DNA of 64,000 nucleotides from Paenibacillus sp. FSL R5-0623 (GTDB lineage: Bacteria; Bacillota; Bacilli; Paenibacillales; Paenibacillaceae), in the NCBI RefSeq assembly GCF_037974265.1, contig NZ_CP150233.1, forward strand, positions 2,480,001 to 2,544,000, in the 5' to 3' direction. Under the pieces are notes generated by a model, which was not told the DNA's origin, did no database searches, and was given only the letters and a program-made list of their open reading frames with translations. A program made the position numbers and the translations under genes. Numbering within the stretch: position 1 is the stretch's first letter; each line of letters starts with the position of its first letter. Below are positions 16,610 through 25,302 of this stretch, in pieces.

Positions 16610-18064
16610 ATGCAGACAACTAGCCTGGCTTTACATACGGATAAATATCAGATCAATATGATGTACGCCCATTGGGTGAATGGTACTCACAAGCGGAAAG
16701 CGGTATTTGAAGCCTATTTCCGCAAACTTCCTTTTGGTAACGGATATGCGGTATTTGCCGGATTGGAACGCATTGTGAACTATATCAGCCAGCTTCGGTT
16801 CACGATGGACGACATCAAATTTTTATCCAAACAAGAGGAAAATTACGATCCGGTCTTTCTGGAAGAGTTGCTCCAGTTTTCATTTCAGGGAACGATTCAT
16901 TCCATGAAGGAGGGTGCAATTGTTTTCCCTGACGAACCGCTCATTCGGGTAGAAGGCTCCATTATGGAGACTCAATTGGTGGAGACGGCGATACTTAACT
17001 TCATGAATTATCAGACGTTGATTGCAACCAAGGCTTCGCGGATCAAACAGGTAGCACAGCAGGATACGTTGCTCGAATTCGGCACACGACGTGCACAGGA
17101 AGCGGATGCTGCCATCTGGGGCGCACGTGCCTCGTATGTGGCAGGTTTCCATGCAACGTCCAACATGCTGGCCGGAGAGCGCTTCGGGATCCCAACAGCA
17201 GGTACACATGCCCATTCCTGGGTACAGAGCTTTATGAGCGAACAGGAGGCGTTTGACGTGTATGCCAAAGTGTTGCCTGATCAGGTTACGCTGCTGGTTG
17301 ATACCTTTGACACGTTGAACAGTGGAGTACCTCACGCCATCAAGACAGCCAAGAAGCTGGAGAGCCAAGGCAAAAAGATGAATGCTATTCGTCTCGACAG
17401 TGGTGACCTAGCGTACTTGTCGATTCAGGCACGTCAGATGCTGGATGAGGCTGGCCTGGATTATGTGAAAATTGTTGCATCCAATGATTTGGATGAAAAT
17501 ACGATTTTCAACCTGAAGGCTCAAGGAGCACGGATTGATACATGGGGTGTTGGTACACAGTTGATTACCGCTTCTGACCAGCCATCTTTGGGTGGAGTAT
17601 ACAAATTGGTGGAGCGTGAAGTGGACGGTGCCATGCTGCCTACGATCAAAATATCTGCCAATCCTGAAAAGGTGTCCACTCCAGGTAAAAAGGAAGTGTT
17701 CCGGATCATTGATCCGAAACATGGCAAAGCGATTGCAGATTATATCTGCTATCCAGATGAAGAGCAGCCGCTACAGGGCGGACCGCTCAAGCTGTTCAAC
17801 CCGCTACACCCTTACCTGAAAAAGACGGTTACCCGCTACGAAGCGGTAAATATGCTGGAGCCAATCTTTGTAAATGGACGTAAAGTGTATGAACTGCCTA
17901 ATTTGGATGAGATTCGTGCGTATCACCGGGAACAGATGAACCTCTTCTGGCCTGAATACCAACGGAAGCTCAACCCAGAGATATACCGTGTGAACATCAG
18001 CCCTGCGGCATGGAATATGAAGCAGAAGCTCATTGCGGAACATGTGAAATCCACAGAGGAATGA
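16610..18064 (+). CDS. pncB: Nicotinate phosphoribosyltransferase
   Basis: This 484-aa NAPRTase joins nicotinate and PRPP to give nicotinate mononucleotide in the Preiss-Handler pathway. The start TDKYQINMMYAHWVNG, the GTRRAQEADAAIWGARAS motif, GTHAHSWVQSF and the phosphate-binding region IRLDSGDLAYLS are typical. ATG 16610 is preferred because GAGAGG is well spaced for it; ATG 16601 is an alternative. With pncA and nrtR upstream it completes a nicotinamide salvage cluster, though the 197-base gap may hold its own control region. Confidence 0.95.
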   Translation: MQTTSLALHTDKYQINMMYAHWVNGTHKRKAVFEAYFRKLPFGNGYAVFAGLERIVNYISQLRFTMDDIKFLSKQEENYDPVFLEELLQFSFQGTIHSMKEGAIVFPDEPLIRVEGSIMETQLVETAILNFMNYQTLIATKASRIKQVAQQDTLLEFGTRRAQEADAAIWGARASYVAGFHATSNMLAGERFGIPTAGTHAHSWVQSFMSEQEAFDVYAKVLPDQVTLLVDTFDTLNSGVPHAIKTAKKLESQGKKMNAIRLDSGDLAYLSIQARQMLDEAGLDYVKIVASNDLDENTIFNLKAQGARIDTWGVGTQLITASDQPSLGGVYKLVEREVDGAMLPTIKISANPEKVSTPGKKEVFRIIDPKHGKAIADYICYPDEEQPLQGGPLKLFNPLHPYLKKTVTRYEAVNMLEPIFVNGRKVYELPNLDEIRAYHREQMNLFWPEYQRKLNPEIYRVNISPAAWNMKQKLIAEHVKSTEE

Positions 18065-18086
18065 TCTACACATAAGAATTACAGAG

Positions 18087-18125
18087 AGGCATAACCAGTG
18101 AGGTATACTGGCTTATGCCTTTTTA
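18087..18125 (+). terminator. Intrinsic terminator of pncB
   Basis: AGGCATAA-CCAGT pairs with ATACTGG-CTTATGCCT and is followed by T5. Confidence 0.85.
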
Positions 18126-18338
18126 ATATGATCCGAATGAGATGGACCAGTGATGTAAGAAATCTCATGGACAGACTGCCAAGGTAACAGGCTATACTGG
18201 AAATAGTCATGCCCAATTCAAGAGGTTGTAGGGGGAAAGCAGTAATTATTTCTCGGGAAAGCGCAGGAGACGCCAAATTCTGCAACTATTGTTTCAATCC
18301 CACAGCTGTAGGGGATGAAAGTAAGAGGAGGTGCAGGC

Positions 18339-18992
18339 ATGAGATGGATACTAGGATTGGTCTGGATCGCTTTTATTGCCTATGCATTGTTGTTGGCACC
18401 GGGGCAGTCACCAGGAAGTGATCCGATATTCAAAGAACTGATCACCCTGCAAAACAAAGAGCCTTGGTTACTTACGGTGTTTTCGTGGTTGGGTATTTTC
18501 CCGGCAGTTTATGCCTGTATGCTGTTAAGAACATCTGTGAAAGAACGAGGTGGCCGTGTACCGGCTTGGCCTTTTGTTATCCTTTCTTTCGGACTGGGTG
18601 CATTTGCCCTGCTTCCCTATTATGCATGGTCATCATCCGCAGATAGAGCTTCGGGTTACGCAACCTTACATTTTGGTCGTCAGCGGGAGTCGGGAATTGG
18701 ACGGGTAGCCGCCAACAAGCTGACGCATGTAGTCCTTTTGCTGTTGACGCTGGGGACATCATTTTATGCGGTGACGCAGGGTCATCCGGATGTATATTCG
18801 GAAGCCTTCAAGCAATCTGCCTTTGTACATATCATGACGATTGATTTTGTACTGTTGACCTTACTTTCCATGATTGCGATATACAGGGATGCCAAAGGCA
18901 GTCGACGTTCACCAGCTTGGGCCGCGATAGGGATCATCCCCATTGTGGGTCCACTAATCTATCTGTTGACACTCAGAAGAGACAGAGCTTAA
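18339..18992 (+). CDS. Multi-pass membrane protein, unknown function
   Basis: This 217-aa protein has five or six predicted membrane helices: MRWILGLVWIAFIAYALLLA; WLLTVFSWLGIFPAVYACML; WPFVILSFGLGAFALLPYYA; LTHVVLLLLTLGTSFYAV; HIMTIDFVLLTLLSMIAIY; and AIGIIPIVGPLIYLLTL. A hydrophilic loop lies around residues 98-125. AGGAGGTG precedes ATG 18339. I do not recognise a characterised family. It stands alone between pncB and an oxidoreductase gene. Confidence 0.75.
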   Translation: MRWILGLVWIAFIAYALLLAPGQSPGSDPIFKELITLQNKEPWLLTVFSWLGIFPAVYACMLLRTSVKERGGRVPAWPFVILSFGLGAFALLPYYAWSSSADRASGYATLHFGRQRESGIGRVAANKLTHVVLLLLTLGTSFYAVTQGHPDVYSEAFKQSAFVHIMTIDFVLLTLLSMIAIYRDAKGSRRSPAWAAIGIIPIVGPLIYLLTLRRDRA

Positions 18993-19103
18993 TCATCAAC
19001 ATCTGAAGAATGCAGAAGTAAAAGGTAGCCGTTAAGCCTGAATGCGAACAATTCATGTGCTTAATGGAAAAGTATATAAAACCCAAAGAAGGAGTAGCTC
19101 TCG

Positions 19104-20123
19104 ATGAAAAACCATTTTAACGCATATGTGGTCCGTAAAGAAGAACAGGGCGGAGTGAAAGCTGCTATAGAGCAACTGAAGAAGGAAGATCTGCCAAATG
19201 GAGATGTAACGGTACAGGTGCAGTATTCCAGTGTCAATTATAAAGACGGGCTCGCTACCCTTGAGAAGGGTGGTGTCGTTCGTGAATACCCCATGGTACC
19301 GGGGATTGATCTGGCCGGAACGGTAGAAGAGTCGGTAAGTGGACGTTTTGCACCAGGAGATCGGGTGATCAGTACAGGATTTGAACCTGGCGTATCCCAT
19401 TACGGAGGGTACAGCGAGTATGCTCGTTTGCGTAGTGAATGGCTGGTGCCTCTGCCACCGGGTCTCAGTGAGAAAGAAGCCATGGCAATTGGAACCGCAG
19501 GATTTACGGCTGCACTTTCGGTTGATGCGCTGTTACAGGCTGGAGTGACACCGGAGATGGGCAAGGTTCTCGTTACGGGTGCAACGGGTGGTGTTGGCAG
19601 TATGGCAGTTGCCATTCTGGCGAAACTGGGCTTCGAAGTAACAGCCAGTACAGGCAAGAAAGAACAGGAGGAGTCATTGCTCCGAAACTTGGGTGCCTCA
19701 GAGGTTATTACTCGTGAAGAAGCTGATGCTCCAGCTAAAGGAGCCATGGGGAAACAGCTATGGGCGGGAGTTGTTGATCCAACAGGAGGACCAGCTCTTG
19801 CGGAGCGATTGAAACAGATTCAATACGGAGGTGCGGTAGCGGTATCCGGCTTAACCGGAGGCACAGCTTTTGAGTCCACGGTACTTCCGTTTATTTTGCG
19901 TGGTATCCAGCTTATGGGTATAGACTCTGTATATTGTCCGATGGAACGTCGGGAACGATTGTGGAAACTGCTCGGAGGAGAATGGAAACCGGAGCGTGCG
20001 CTGGAACTGGGAATCCGGGAGATTTCTCTAGACCAATTACCTCATACACTGGAGACGATACTCCAAGGTGGTGCAGTAGGTCGTACGGTGGTCAATACAA
20101 TATCAGACCTGCCATCCGCATAA
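19104..20123 (+). CDS. YhdH/AcuI-type NADPH-dependent oxidoreductase (MDR family)
   Basis: This 339-aa medium-chain reductase is of the zinc-free quinone oxidoreductase type. The start FNAYVVRKEE and the motifs SSVNYKDGLA, VPGIDLAGTV, GYSEYARL and the cofactor loop VTGATGGVGSMAVAIL match the YhdH/YhfP/AcuI group. AcuI reduces acrylyl-CoA to propionyl-CoA in other bacteria, so either that or a general enoyl/quinone reduction is possible. GAAGGAG precedes the ATG. It is apparently a single gene. Confidence 0.88.
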   Translation: MKNHFNAYVVRKEEQGGVKAAIEQLKKEDLPNGDVTVQVQYSSVNYKDGLATLEKGGVVREYPMVPGIDLAGTVEESVSGRFAPGDRVISTGFEPGVSHYGGYSEYARLRSEWLVPLPPGLSEKEAMAIGTAGFTAALSVDALLQAGVTPEMGKVLVTGATGGVGSMAVAILAKLGFEVTASTGKKEQEESLLRNLGASEVITREEADAPAKGAMGKQLWAGVVDPTGGPALAERLKQIQYGGAVAVSGLTGGTAFESTVLPFILRGIQLMGIDSVYCPMERRERLWKLLGGEWKPERALELGIREISLDQLPHTLETILQGGAVGRTVVNTISDLPSA

Positions 20124-20197
20124 GATTCTAAGTCCTTAGACATGCTAATTCTACCTGATTGGGTCACAGTACACGTGGCTGGAAAGGAAGGATTGGC

Positions 20198-20752
20198 ATG
20201 TGGTTTGGTAGAAAAGGGCGAAGTCTGGTTGGAAAAACAATGAAGTCGGTACTTGTAAGTGGCGTGTTAATCACAAGTATCTGGTCCCTGGTGGCTTGTT
20301 CGGCATCATCCATTGAACAGGAGCGGAAGGTCTATACCCGCGAAGCGACAGATGAAGGAAATATGCGGGCACAGAATCAAGGACACGGATTAAACGGTGA
20401 ATTGGTGAGTGAGATCAGTAAGAGTTTTGAAGCAAAAGGCATTCAGCTGATGAATAATATGTCTGCCGATGACGGCCATGGTGGGATCTCTTATATGTAT
20501 TTGTTGAATGGAAGTGGCAGACACATTGTGAAAGTTCATATTTTCAGTGATAAGGCTGCACGAGCTGCCAGCATGAAACAAATGTATAGTGAGGATCGGG
20601 ATGAGGCTGTCTTGGAGAATGCGCTTGGACGGACAACGATTCGCAGCAAAGGATATGTATCACTCGTTTATACAGCTTCTGGTGGAGAAAAGGACAAGTA
20701 TGAACAGGATGTTATGCAGGTATTCCAACATGTGTTGGAGCAATTAAGGTAG
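20198..20752 (+). CDS. Putative lipoprotein, unknown function
   Basis: This 184-aa protein has a charged n-region (MWFGRKGRSLVGKTMK), a hydrophobic core (SVLVSGVLITSIWSLV) and a lipobox LVAC-S, so it is probably an anchored lipoprotein. The mature part (ISKSFEAKGIQLMNNMSADD; KVHIFSDKAARAASMKQM) has no recognised family. ATG 20198 follows GGAAAGGAAGG; the internal ATG at 20240 would leave a shorter signal. A bidirectional terminator separates it from convergent moaB. Confidence 0.75.
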   Translation: MWFGRKGRSLVGKTMKSVLVSGVLITSIWSLVACSASSIEQERKVYTREATDEGNMRAQNQGHGLNGELVSEISKSFEAKGIQLMNNMSADDGHGGISYMYLLNGSGRHIVKVHIFSDKAARAASMKQMYSEDRDEAVLENALGRTTIRSKGYVSLVYTASGGEKDKYEQDVMQVFQHVLEQLR

Positions 20753-20811
20753 GAGAAGATGGGAGCACAGAAAACTTTCAATCCTTACCGTACAGCTGAA
20801 AATAAACCCTA

Positions 20812-20839
20812 AAACCCGTCTGATATTTCAGACGGGTTT
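20812..20839. terminator. Bidirectional terminator between lipoprotein gene and moaB
   Basis: AAACCCGTCTGA pairs perfectly with TCAGACGGGTTT around a TATT loop. It serves both converging genes and overlaps the last codons of moaB. Confidence 0.8.
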
Positions 20840-21346
20840 ATATATTTCACGCATGACATGTCGCAGCTCGGGCAAAATGAGTTTTTCCATGGCCAATTTG
20901 ACGGCTCCTTTGGAACCCGGCATGGAGAATACGGCTGTGCGTCCAATCGTTCCAGCGACGGCTCTACTCAGGATGGCAGCGGAACCGATATCTTCGGTGT
21001 AACTGAGAAAACGGAAGATCTCACCGAAACCCGGGAGTTCCTTGTCCAGTAGTGAGGACACCGCTTCGTAGGTTGTATCTCGGGGTGCAATCCCTGTTCC
21101 GCCGCTAAGTAACACGGCTTCGACATCATCACGAACGGCTGCATCTTGCAGGATGCTTCGAATGTTCTCCGTTTCATCTGGTGTGATGATGTATTCAACG
21201 ATCTGATAACCCGCTTCATTCAGAAGCTGGTGCATGAGCTGGCCACTGGTGTCAGTGTCTTTAGTGCGTGTGTCCGATACTGTAACAATCATACACGATA
21301 CCGTGGTCGGAGCTTCCTGGCGATGTTGTTCCACTGAATTAGTCAT
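20828..21346 (-). CDS. moaB: MoaB/MogA-type molybdopterin biosynthesis protein
   Basis: This 172-aa MoaB/Mog protein is predicted to adenylylate molybdopterin before molybdenum insertion. The motifs CMIVTVSDTRTKDTDTSG, LLSGGTGIAPRDTTYEAV and FSMPGSKGAVKLAMEKLI are typical of the MoCF fold. The start at 21346 is preferred since AAGGAGGAAG lies just before it on the minus strand; a longer frame to 21370 exists. It is convergent with the lipoprotein gene and divergent from cobW. No other molybdenum cofactor gene is in the window. Confidence 0.9.
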   Translation of the reverse strand: MTNSVEQHRQEAPTTVSCMIVTVSDTRTKDTDTSGQLMHQLLNEAGYQIVEYIITPDETENIRSILQDAAVRDDVEAVLLSGGTGIAPRDTTYEAVSSLLDKELPGFGEIFRFLSYTEDIGSAAILSRAVAGTIGRTAVFSMPGSKGAVKLAMEKLILPELRHVMREIYKPV

Positions 21347-21516
21347 GAAACTTCCTCCTTCAATCAACATGTCCTCATAGCATAGACCATCCGTTAGAAT
21401 CAGGCAATGTACTGGAGAAGAGTTGAACGTTATTGCACAACGAATGCGGGATGGTGTACACTCGCTAGATATAGATAGATCAGGTTACAAGAAGGACAAT
21501 AGAGAGGTGTATACGC

Positions 21517-22620
21517 ATGAATGAAACGATTTTAAAAGAACAATCCATACCTGTATATATACTGTCAGGTTTTTTGGGGAGTGGCAAAACAACACTGCTT
21601 GTTCAGATGATCGAACATTGGCAACAGCAGGGTTTGCGTCCCGCAGTGGTTATGAATGAGTTAGGCGAAGTCAATCTGGATGGTCAGATTGTGGATTCCA
21701 CCGTTCCTATGACAGAGATGTTAGGTGGATGCATCTGTTGTACCGTACGTGGTGACTTGGGATTGCAACTTGCTGATCTCGTTCAGGAGGAATCACCTGA
21801 TGTGATCGTTATTGAAGCAACCGGTGCGGCGAATCCAATGGAGATTCTGGATGCGGTGACGGAGACCTCACTCTACATGCGACTGGAACTGAAAAGTCTC
21901 ATTACTGTTGTGGATGCAGCACATCTATCTGGTCTGTATCAGGAGCAGAAAGGGCAGACCTTTAAACTGATGCAGGAGCAGATTCGCTGTGCGTCTGTAC
22001 TTCTCTTGAACAAAACGGATCGGGTGAGTGCGCAGGAGCTGAAGGATCTGGAACAGCTTTTGGCAAAATGGAATGGCTTCGCACCTGTAATCCCTACAGT
22101 CAAATGTGAGGTGGAGATGGATCTGTTGCTTCGCAGTGGGGCAGACGTGCATGTGCATGATTCAGCTTCTGAAGCAGGTAAGCCAGCCCACCATGAGCAT
22201 ACTGAAACCTGTGGTACACATGGCTGCAATCATGGACATGAACATCAGGCGGTTCAAGGCGATGCTACGAATAATGACGCATCCTATAGCCATATTCATG
22301 ACCACAGTCACGAGCATGCTGCTCCCCATGCCTCACACGAACATGTCATGGTATACACGCATTATTTCAGTCAACCGGTGAACAGCGAGGCGTTTGAACA
22401 ATTTGTATCCGCATTGCCACGTGATGTGTATCGAGCAAAAGGCATTTTATCATTTAGTGATACGGCGAGCCGCTTCTGGTTCCAGTATGCCTACCGTGAG
22501 TCGGACTACATGAAGATCACACCTCAGGGAGATGTCCCTAATGTTGCTGTGTTTATAGGTGAACATTTTGACCAAACTGTCATTCGTGACCAATTACTGG
22601 AATTGGAAGCGATAAAGTAG
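21517..22620 (+). CDS. CobW/COG0523 family GTPase (metal chaperone type)
   Basis: COG0523 GTPases deliver or insert metals such as zinc, cobalt or nickel. This 367-aa protein has Walker A GFLGSGKT (18-25), the metal-binding C-x-C-C motif (GGCICCTVRGD, Cys72, 74, 75), VIEATGAANP and the NKTD guanine motif. A long His-rich stretch from about 212 to 288 (HHEHTETCGTHGCNHGHEH) separates the GTPase from the CobW_C domain. No Zur box is seen before it. The next gene encodes a cysteine-rich Csp-like copper protein, so a shared metal role is likely. Confidence 0.9.
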   Translation: MNETILKEQSIPVYILSGFLGSGKTTLLVQMIEHWQQQGLRPAVVMNELGEVNLDGQIVDSTVPMTEMLGGCICCTVRGDLGLQLADLVQEESPDVIVIEATGAANPMEILDAVTETSLYMRLELKSLITVVDAAHLSGLYQEQKGQTFKLMQEQIRCASVLLLNKTDRVSAQELKDLEQLLAKWNGFAPVIPTVKCEVEMDLLLRSGADVHVHDSASEAGKPAHHEHTETCGTHGCNHGHEHQAVQGDATNNDASYSHIHDHSHEHAAPHASHEHVMVYTHYFSQPVNSEAFEQFVSALPRDVYRAKGILSFSDTASRFWFQYAYRESDYMKITPQGDVPNVAVFIGEHFDQTVIRDQLLELEAIK

Positions 22621-22693
22621 GTTAGATGATTCAATATTCCTCCGAACTGGGTATTAAGATGCATAGCAAACTTTGCCTGGGAGGTAACTTTAA

Positions 22694-23029
22694 ATGACAC
22701 AACAACAATATCAACAATGTATCGATGCTTGCCTGGAGTGCATGAATGCTTGCAACGTATGTTACATATCGAGTCTGAAAGAATATGATCTGGCGATGCT
22801 GCGTGATTGCATTCGTTTGAATCGGGAATGTGCGGAGATCTGCAGTTTTGCTGCACAAGCGATGACACGTGGAAGTGATTTCATTGCTGAAATATGCGAA
22901 TTGTGTGTGAAAGCTTGTGAAGCTTGCGCCGCAGAGTGTGGCAAACACCACCATGATCATTGCCAAGCGTGTGCAGAGGCTTGCCGCAGATGTGCAGAAG
23001 CTTGCCGGTTGATGGCAGCAGTAGCGTAA
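22694..23029 (+). CDS. Csp-type four-helix-bundle copper-storage protein
   Basis: This 111-aa protein holds 18 cysteines, mostly spaced three or four residues apart along helices (CIDACLECMNACNVC; CELCVKACEACAAEC; CQACAEACRRCAEAC), plus HHHDH. The pattern matches the DUF326/Csp family, whose four-helix bundle stores many Cu(I) ions on thiolates. No signal peptide is present, so it is a cytosolic Csp3-like form. GGGAGGTAAC precedes the ATG. It lies 73 bases after the CobW gene and before a terminator, so the two are probably co-transcribed. Confidence 0.9.
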   Translation: MTQQQYQQCIDACLECMNACNVCYISSLKEYDLAMLRDCIRLNRECAEICSFAAQAMTRGSDFIAEICELCVKACEACAAECGKHHHDHCQACAEACRRCAEACRLMAAVA

Positions 23030-23075
23030 ATATTATTTCACTGGAATATATAATTAAAACCGATAATGACCGTTG

Positions 23076-23148
23076 TCCTCTAAGGGAAGGCAGTGAACAC
23101 AGGCATCTGAGACGATGTGCCTATGTGTTGCCTTTCCCTAGGGGATTT
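23076..23148 (+). terminator. Long hairpin terminator after the cobW-csp pair
   Basis: TCCTCTAAGGGAAGGCA pairs with TGCCTTTCCCTAGGGGA with one mismatch, and ACACAGGCA continues against TGCCTATGTGT inside. A T-rich tail follows. Confidence 0.7.
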
Positions 23149-23158
23149 TTAATGCAGG

Positions 23159-23187
23159 TTGCCAAGTCTGATCGTGGTATGTATAAT
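23159..23187 (+). promoter_or_regulatory. SigA promoter of the argS T-box leader
   Basis: TTGCCA (23159-23164), a 17-base spacer and TATAAT (23182-23187) put the transcript start near 23194. Confidence 0.75.
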
Positions 23188-23193
23188 GATGGC

Positions 23194-23520
23194 AATGAAT
23201 CGAAACGAAGAATATCGATGATCGGGAGAGTAGCCAGATCCATACATGACAGCGAGCCGGAAAAGGTGGAAGCCGGTATGACATGACCTGAGTGAACCGC
23301 ACCCGTGAGATGGTTATCCGAAAAGATGTACTTATCCCGATTGGGGATAGGCCATATCTGTCTGAGGGTAACCCGGCTTGCGACCGTTATACGCATCGAG
23401 CGGAACAGGTTCTACAGGTATGCATGTTGATGTATATTAGGAGTAGCTGTTCACCTAGAGTGGTACCGCGGGAACTGTTAAGGCAGCTCTCGTCTCTTAT
23501 TTAGAGACGAGAGCTTTTTT
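23194..23520 (+). promoter_or_regulatory. T-box riboswitch (arginine) controlling argS
   Basis: The leader has the T-box landmarks in order. There is a 5' GGGAGAGTAG segment, the Stem I distal region AGCGAGCCGG...GGTGGAAGCCGG, and a specifier region GAAC-CGC-ACC with CGC (Arg) at 23298-23300. The T-box core AGAGTGGTACCGCGG follows at 23457-23471. The intrinsic terminator is AGCTCTCGTCTC/GAGACGAGAGCT (23485-23515) with T7. Uncharged tRNA-Arg would stabilise the antiterminator and allow argS transcription. Confidence 0.93.
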
Positions 23521-23565
23521 TGTGTTTATTTTCAGCCAATAATGAATGGATAAGGAGTGTTTGAC

Positions 23566-25296
23566 ATGTTGATGAAGAAGGCTGCGGCCGATATTGCCCC
23601 TTTAACGGGATTGAATGAACAAGAGGTTCTGAGATTACTGGAAGTCCCACCACAGGCGGAGATGGGGGATGCAGCATTCCCTTGTTTTGCATTGGCGAAG
23701 TCATTAAAAAAAGCACCGGCAGTCATTGCGACCGAGCTCGCAACAGGTCTGCAGGCATCTGGAATTGAAGCGACTCCCGCTGGGCCGTATGTAAATATCC
23801 GATTCAATCGGGAGGAGCTTGCGCCGAATCTGCTGAAAGAACTGGGGCATGCCGCATTCGGTAAGCTTCAGATTGGCGAAGGCTCACGTGTTGTGATTGA
23901 TATGTCTTCCCCTAACATCGCAAAACCCTTCGGAATTGGACATTTGCGTTCTACTGTAATCGGTGCAGCACTGTATCGGTTGTATAACGAAGCGGGTTAT
24001 ACCTCTGTAAGTGTGAATCATCTGGGAGACTGGGGAACCCAGTTTGGCAAGCAGATCGCAGCGTATAAACGGTGGGGCAATGATGAAGCATTGCAGGCAG
24101 ACCCGATCCGTACGTCTCTTGAGCTGTATGTGCGTTTCCACGATCAGGCGGAGAATGATCCTTCTCTGGAGATTGAGGCACGGGATTGGTTCCGCAAGCT
24201 GGAGCAGGGAGATGATGAAGCACAGCGGTTATGGGCGTTCTTTGTGGAAGTTAGCATGAAGGAATTCAACCGGATGTATGAACGTCTGAATGTACAGTTC
24301 GACCATACGCTGGGAGAAAGCTTTTACAATGACAAGATGGGTGCAGTGGTTGAAGAACTGAAGGCAAAAGGTTTACTTGAAGAGAGTGATGGAGCACTCG
24401 TGGTACGTCTGGAGGATGAGAACATGCCCCCGTGCCTGATTATCAAAAAAGATGGAACAACAATCTATCCTACACGGGATTTAGCTACGGCGGTTTATCG
24501 CCATGAGGTGATGAAGGCAGATCGGTTGTTATACGTGGTCGGAGGCGAGCAGAAGTTACATTTCCGTCAGGTATTTGCGGTCCTATCCCGGATGGGTCAT
24601 GAATGGTCTGCGAAGTGTGAACATATCCCGTTTGGATTAATGCGTTTTGAGGGACGGAAAATGTCTACCCGCCGCGGGAAAGTCGTATTTTTGCAGGAAG
24701 TATTGGATGAGGCAGTCGCTCGTGCTTTGCAGATTATCCAGGAGAAAAACCCGAATCTGGAGAACCCTCAGAAGGTGGCTGAGGCGGTTGGTGTAGGTGC
24801 CATTGTCTTCGGTGATCTGCGGAATAGTCGGTTAAACGATGTGGACTTCTCCTTGGAGGATGCGGTGAGTTTTGAAGGAGAGACCGGACCTTATGTGCAG
24901 TATACCCATGCCCGGATTCAAAGTGTGCTTGCTAAGGCAGAAGAGGCAATCCGCGTGGAAAATGAAAACCCTCTGTCTAACCCCAGTCTTGCGGATGGTG
25001 AGATTGACACAGTGACCACTCCATCCTGTATCGGAGATACCTCATGGGCATTACTGAAACTGCTTGGTGATTATCCCGAGTATTTGGAAAAAGCAATTCA
25101 TCGGAATGAGCCTTCGGTCATTGCCAAATATACAATAGATGTCGCTCAAGCGTTCAACCGCTTCTATCACGCCGAACGGATTGCGGATGCGTCATCTGAT
25201 GTAAGGTCCTTCCGGATGGCATTGGCCAAACGGACTGCCGAACGCCTCGCGTACAGTTTACATTTGCTAGGTGTGCAAGCTCCAGAGCGGATGTGA
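23566..25296 (+). CDS. argS: Arginyl-tRNA synthetase
   Basis: This class I aminoacyl-tRNA synthetase (576 aa) charges tRNA-Arg. The N-terminal Add-1 domain is present. The HIGH-type motif lies in SSPNIAKPFGIGHLRSTV, and a variant of the KMSKS loop reads KMSTRRGKVV. The C-terminal DALR anticodon-binding domain ends in LHLLGVQAPERM. ATG 23566 follows AAGGAG with eight-base spacing. A second ATG at 23572 is possible. Expression is controlled by the upstream T-box, and an ABC transporter pair follows after six bases. Confidence 0.96.
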   Translation: MLMKKAAADIAPLTGLNEQEVLRLLEVPPQAEMGDAAFPCFALAKSLKKAPAVIATELATGLQASGIEATPAGPYVNIRFNREELAPNLLKELGHAAFGKLQIGEGSRVVIDMSSPNIAKPFGIGHLRSTVIGAALYRLYNEAGYTSVSVNHLGDWGTQFGKQIAAYKRWGNDEALQADPIRTSLELYVRFHDQAENDPSLEIEARDWFRKLEQGDDEAQRLWAFFVEVSMKEFNRMYERLNVQFDHTLGESFYNDKMGAVVEELKAKGLLEESDGALVVRLEDENMPPCLIIKKDGTTIYPTRDLATAVYRHEVMKADRLLYVVGGEQKLHFRQVFAVLSRMGHEWSAKCEHIPFGLMRFEGRKMSTRRGKVVFLQEVLDEAVARALQIIQEKNPNLENPQKVAEAVGVGAIVFGDLRNSRLNDVDFSLEDAVSFEGETGPYVQYTHARIQSVLAKAEEAIRVENENPLSNPSLADGEIDTVTTPSCIGDTSWALLKLLGDYPEYLEKAIHRNEPSVIAKYTIDVAQAFNRFYHAERIADASSDVRSFRMALAKRTAERLAYSLHLLGVQAPERM

Positions 25297-25302
25297 TCCC
25301 AG

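Noticed and set aside
22960..23286. 108-codon plus-strand frame over the T-box leader
   Set aside because: The T-box structure and promoter account for the region; the frame lacks a ribosome site.
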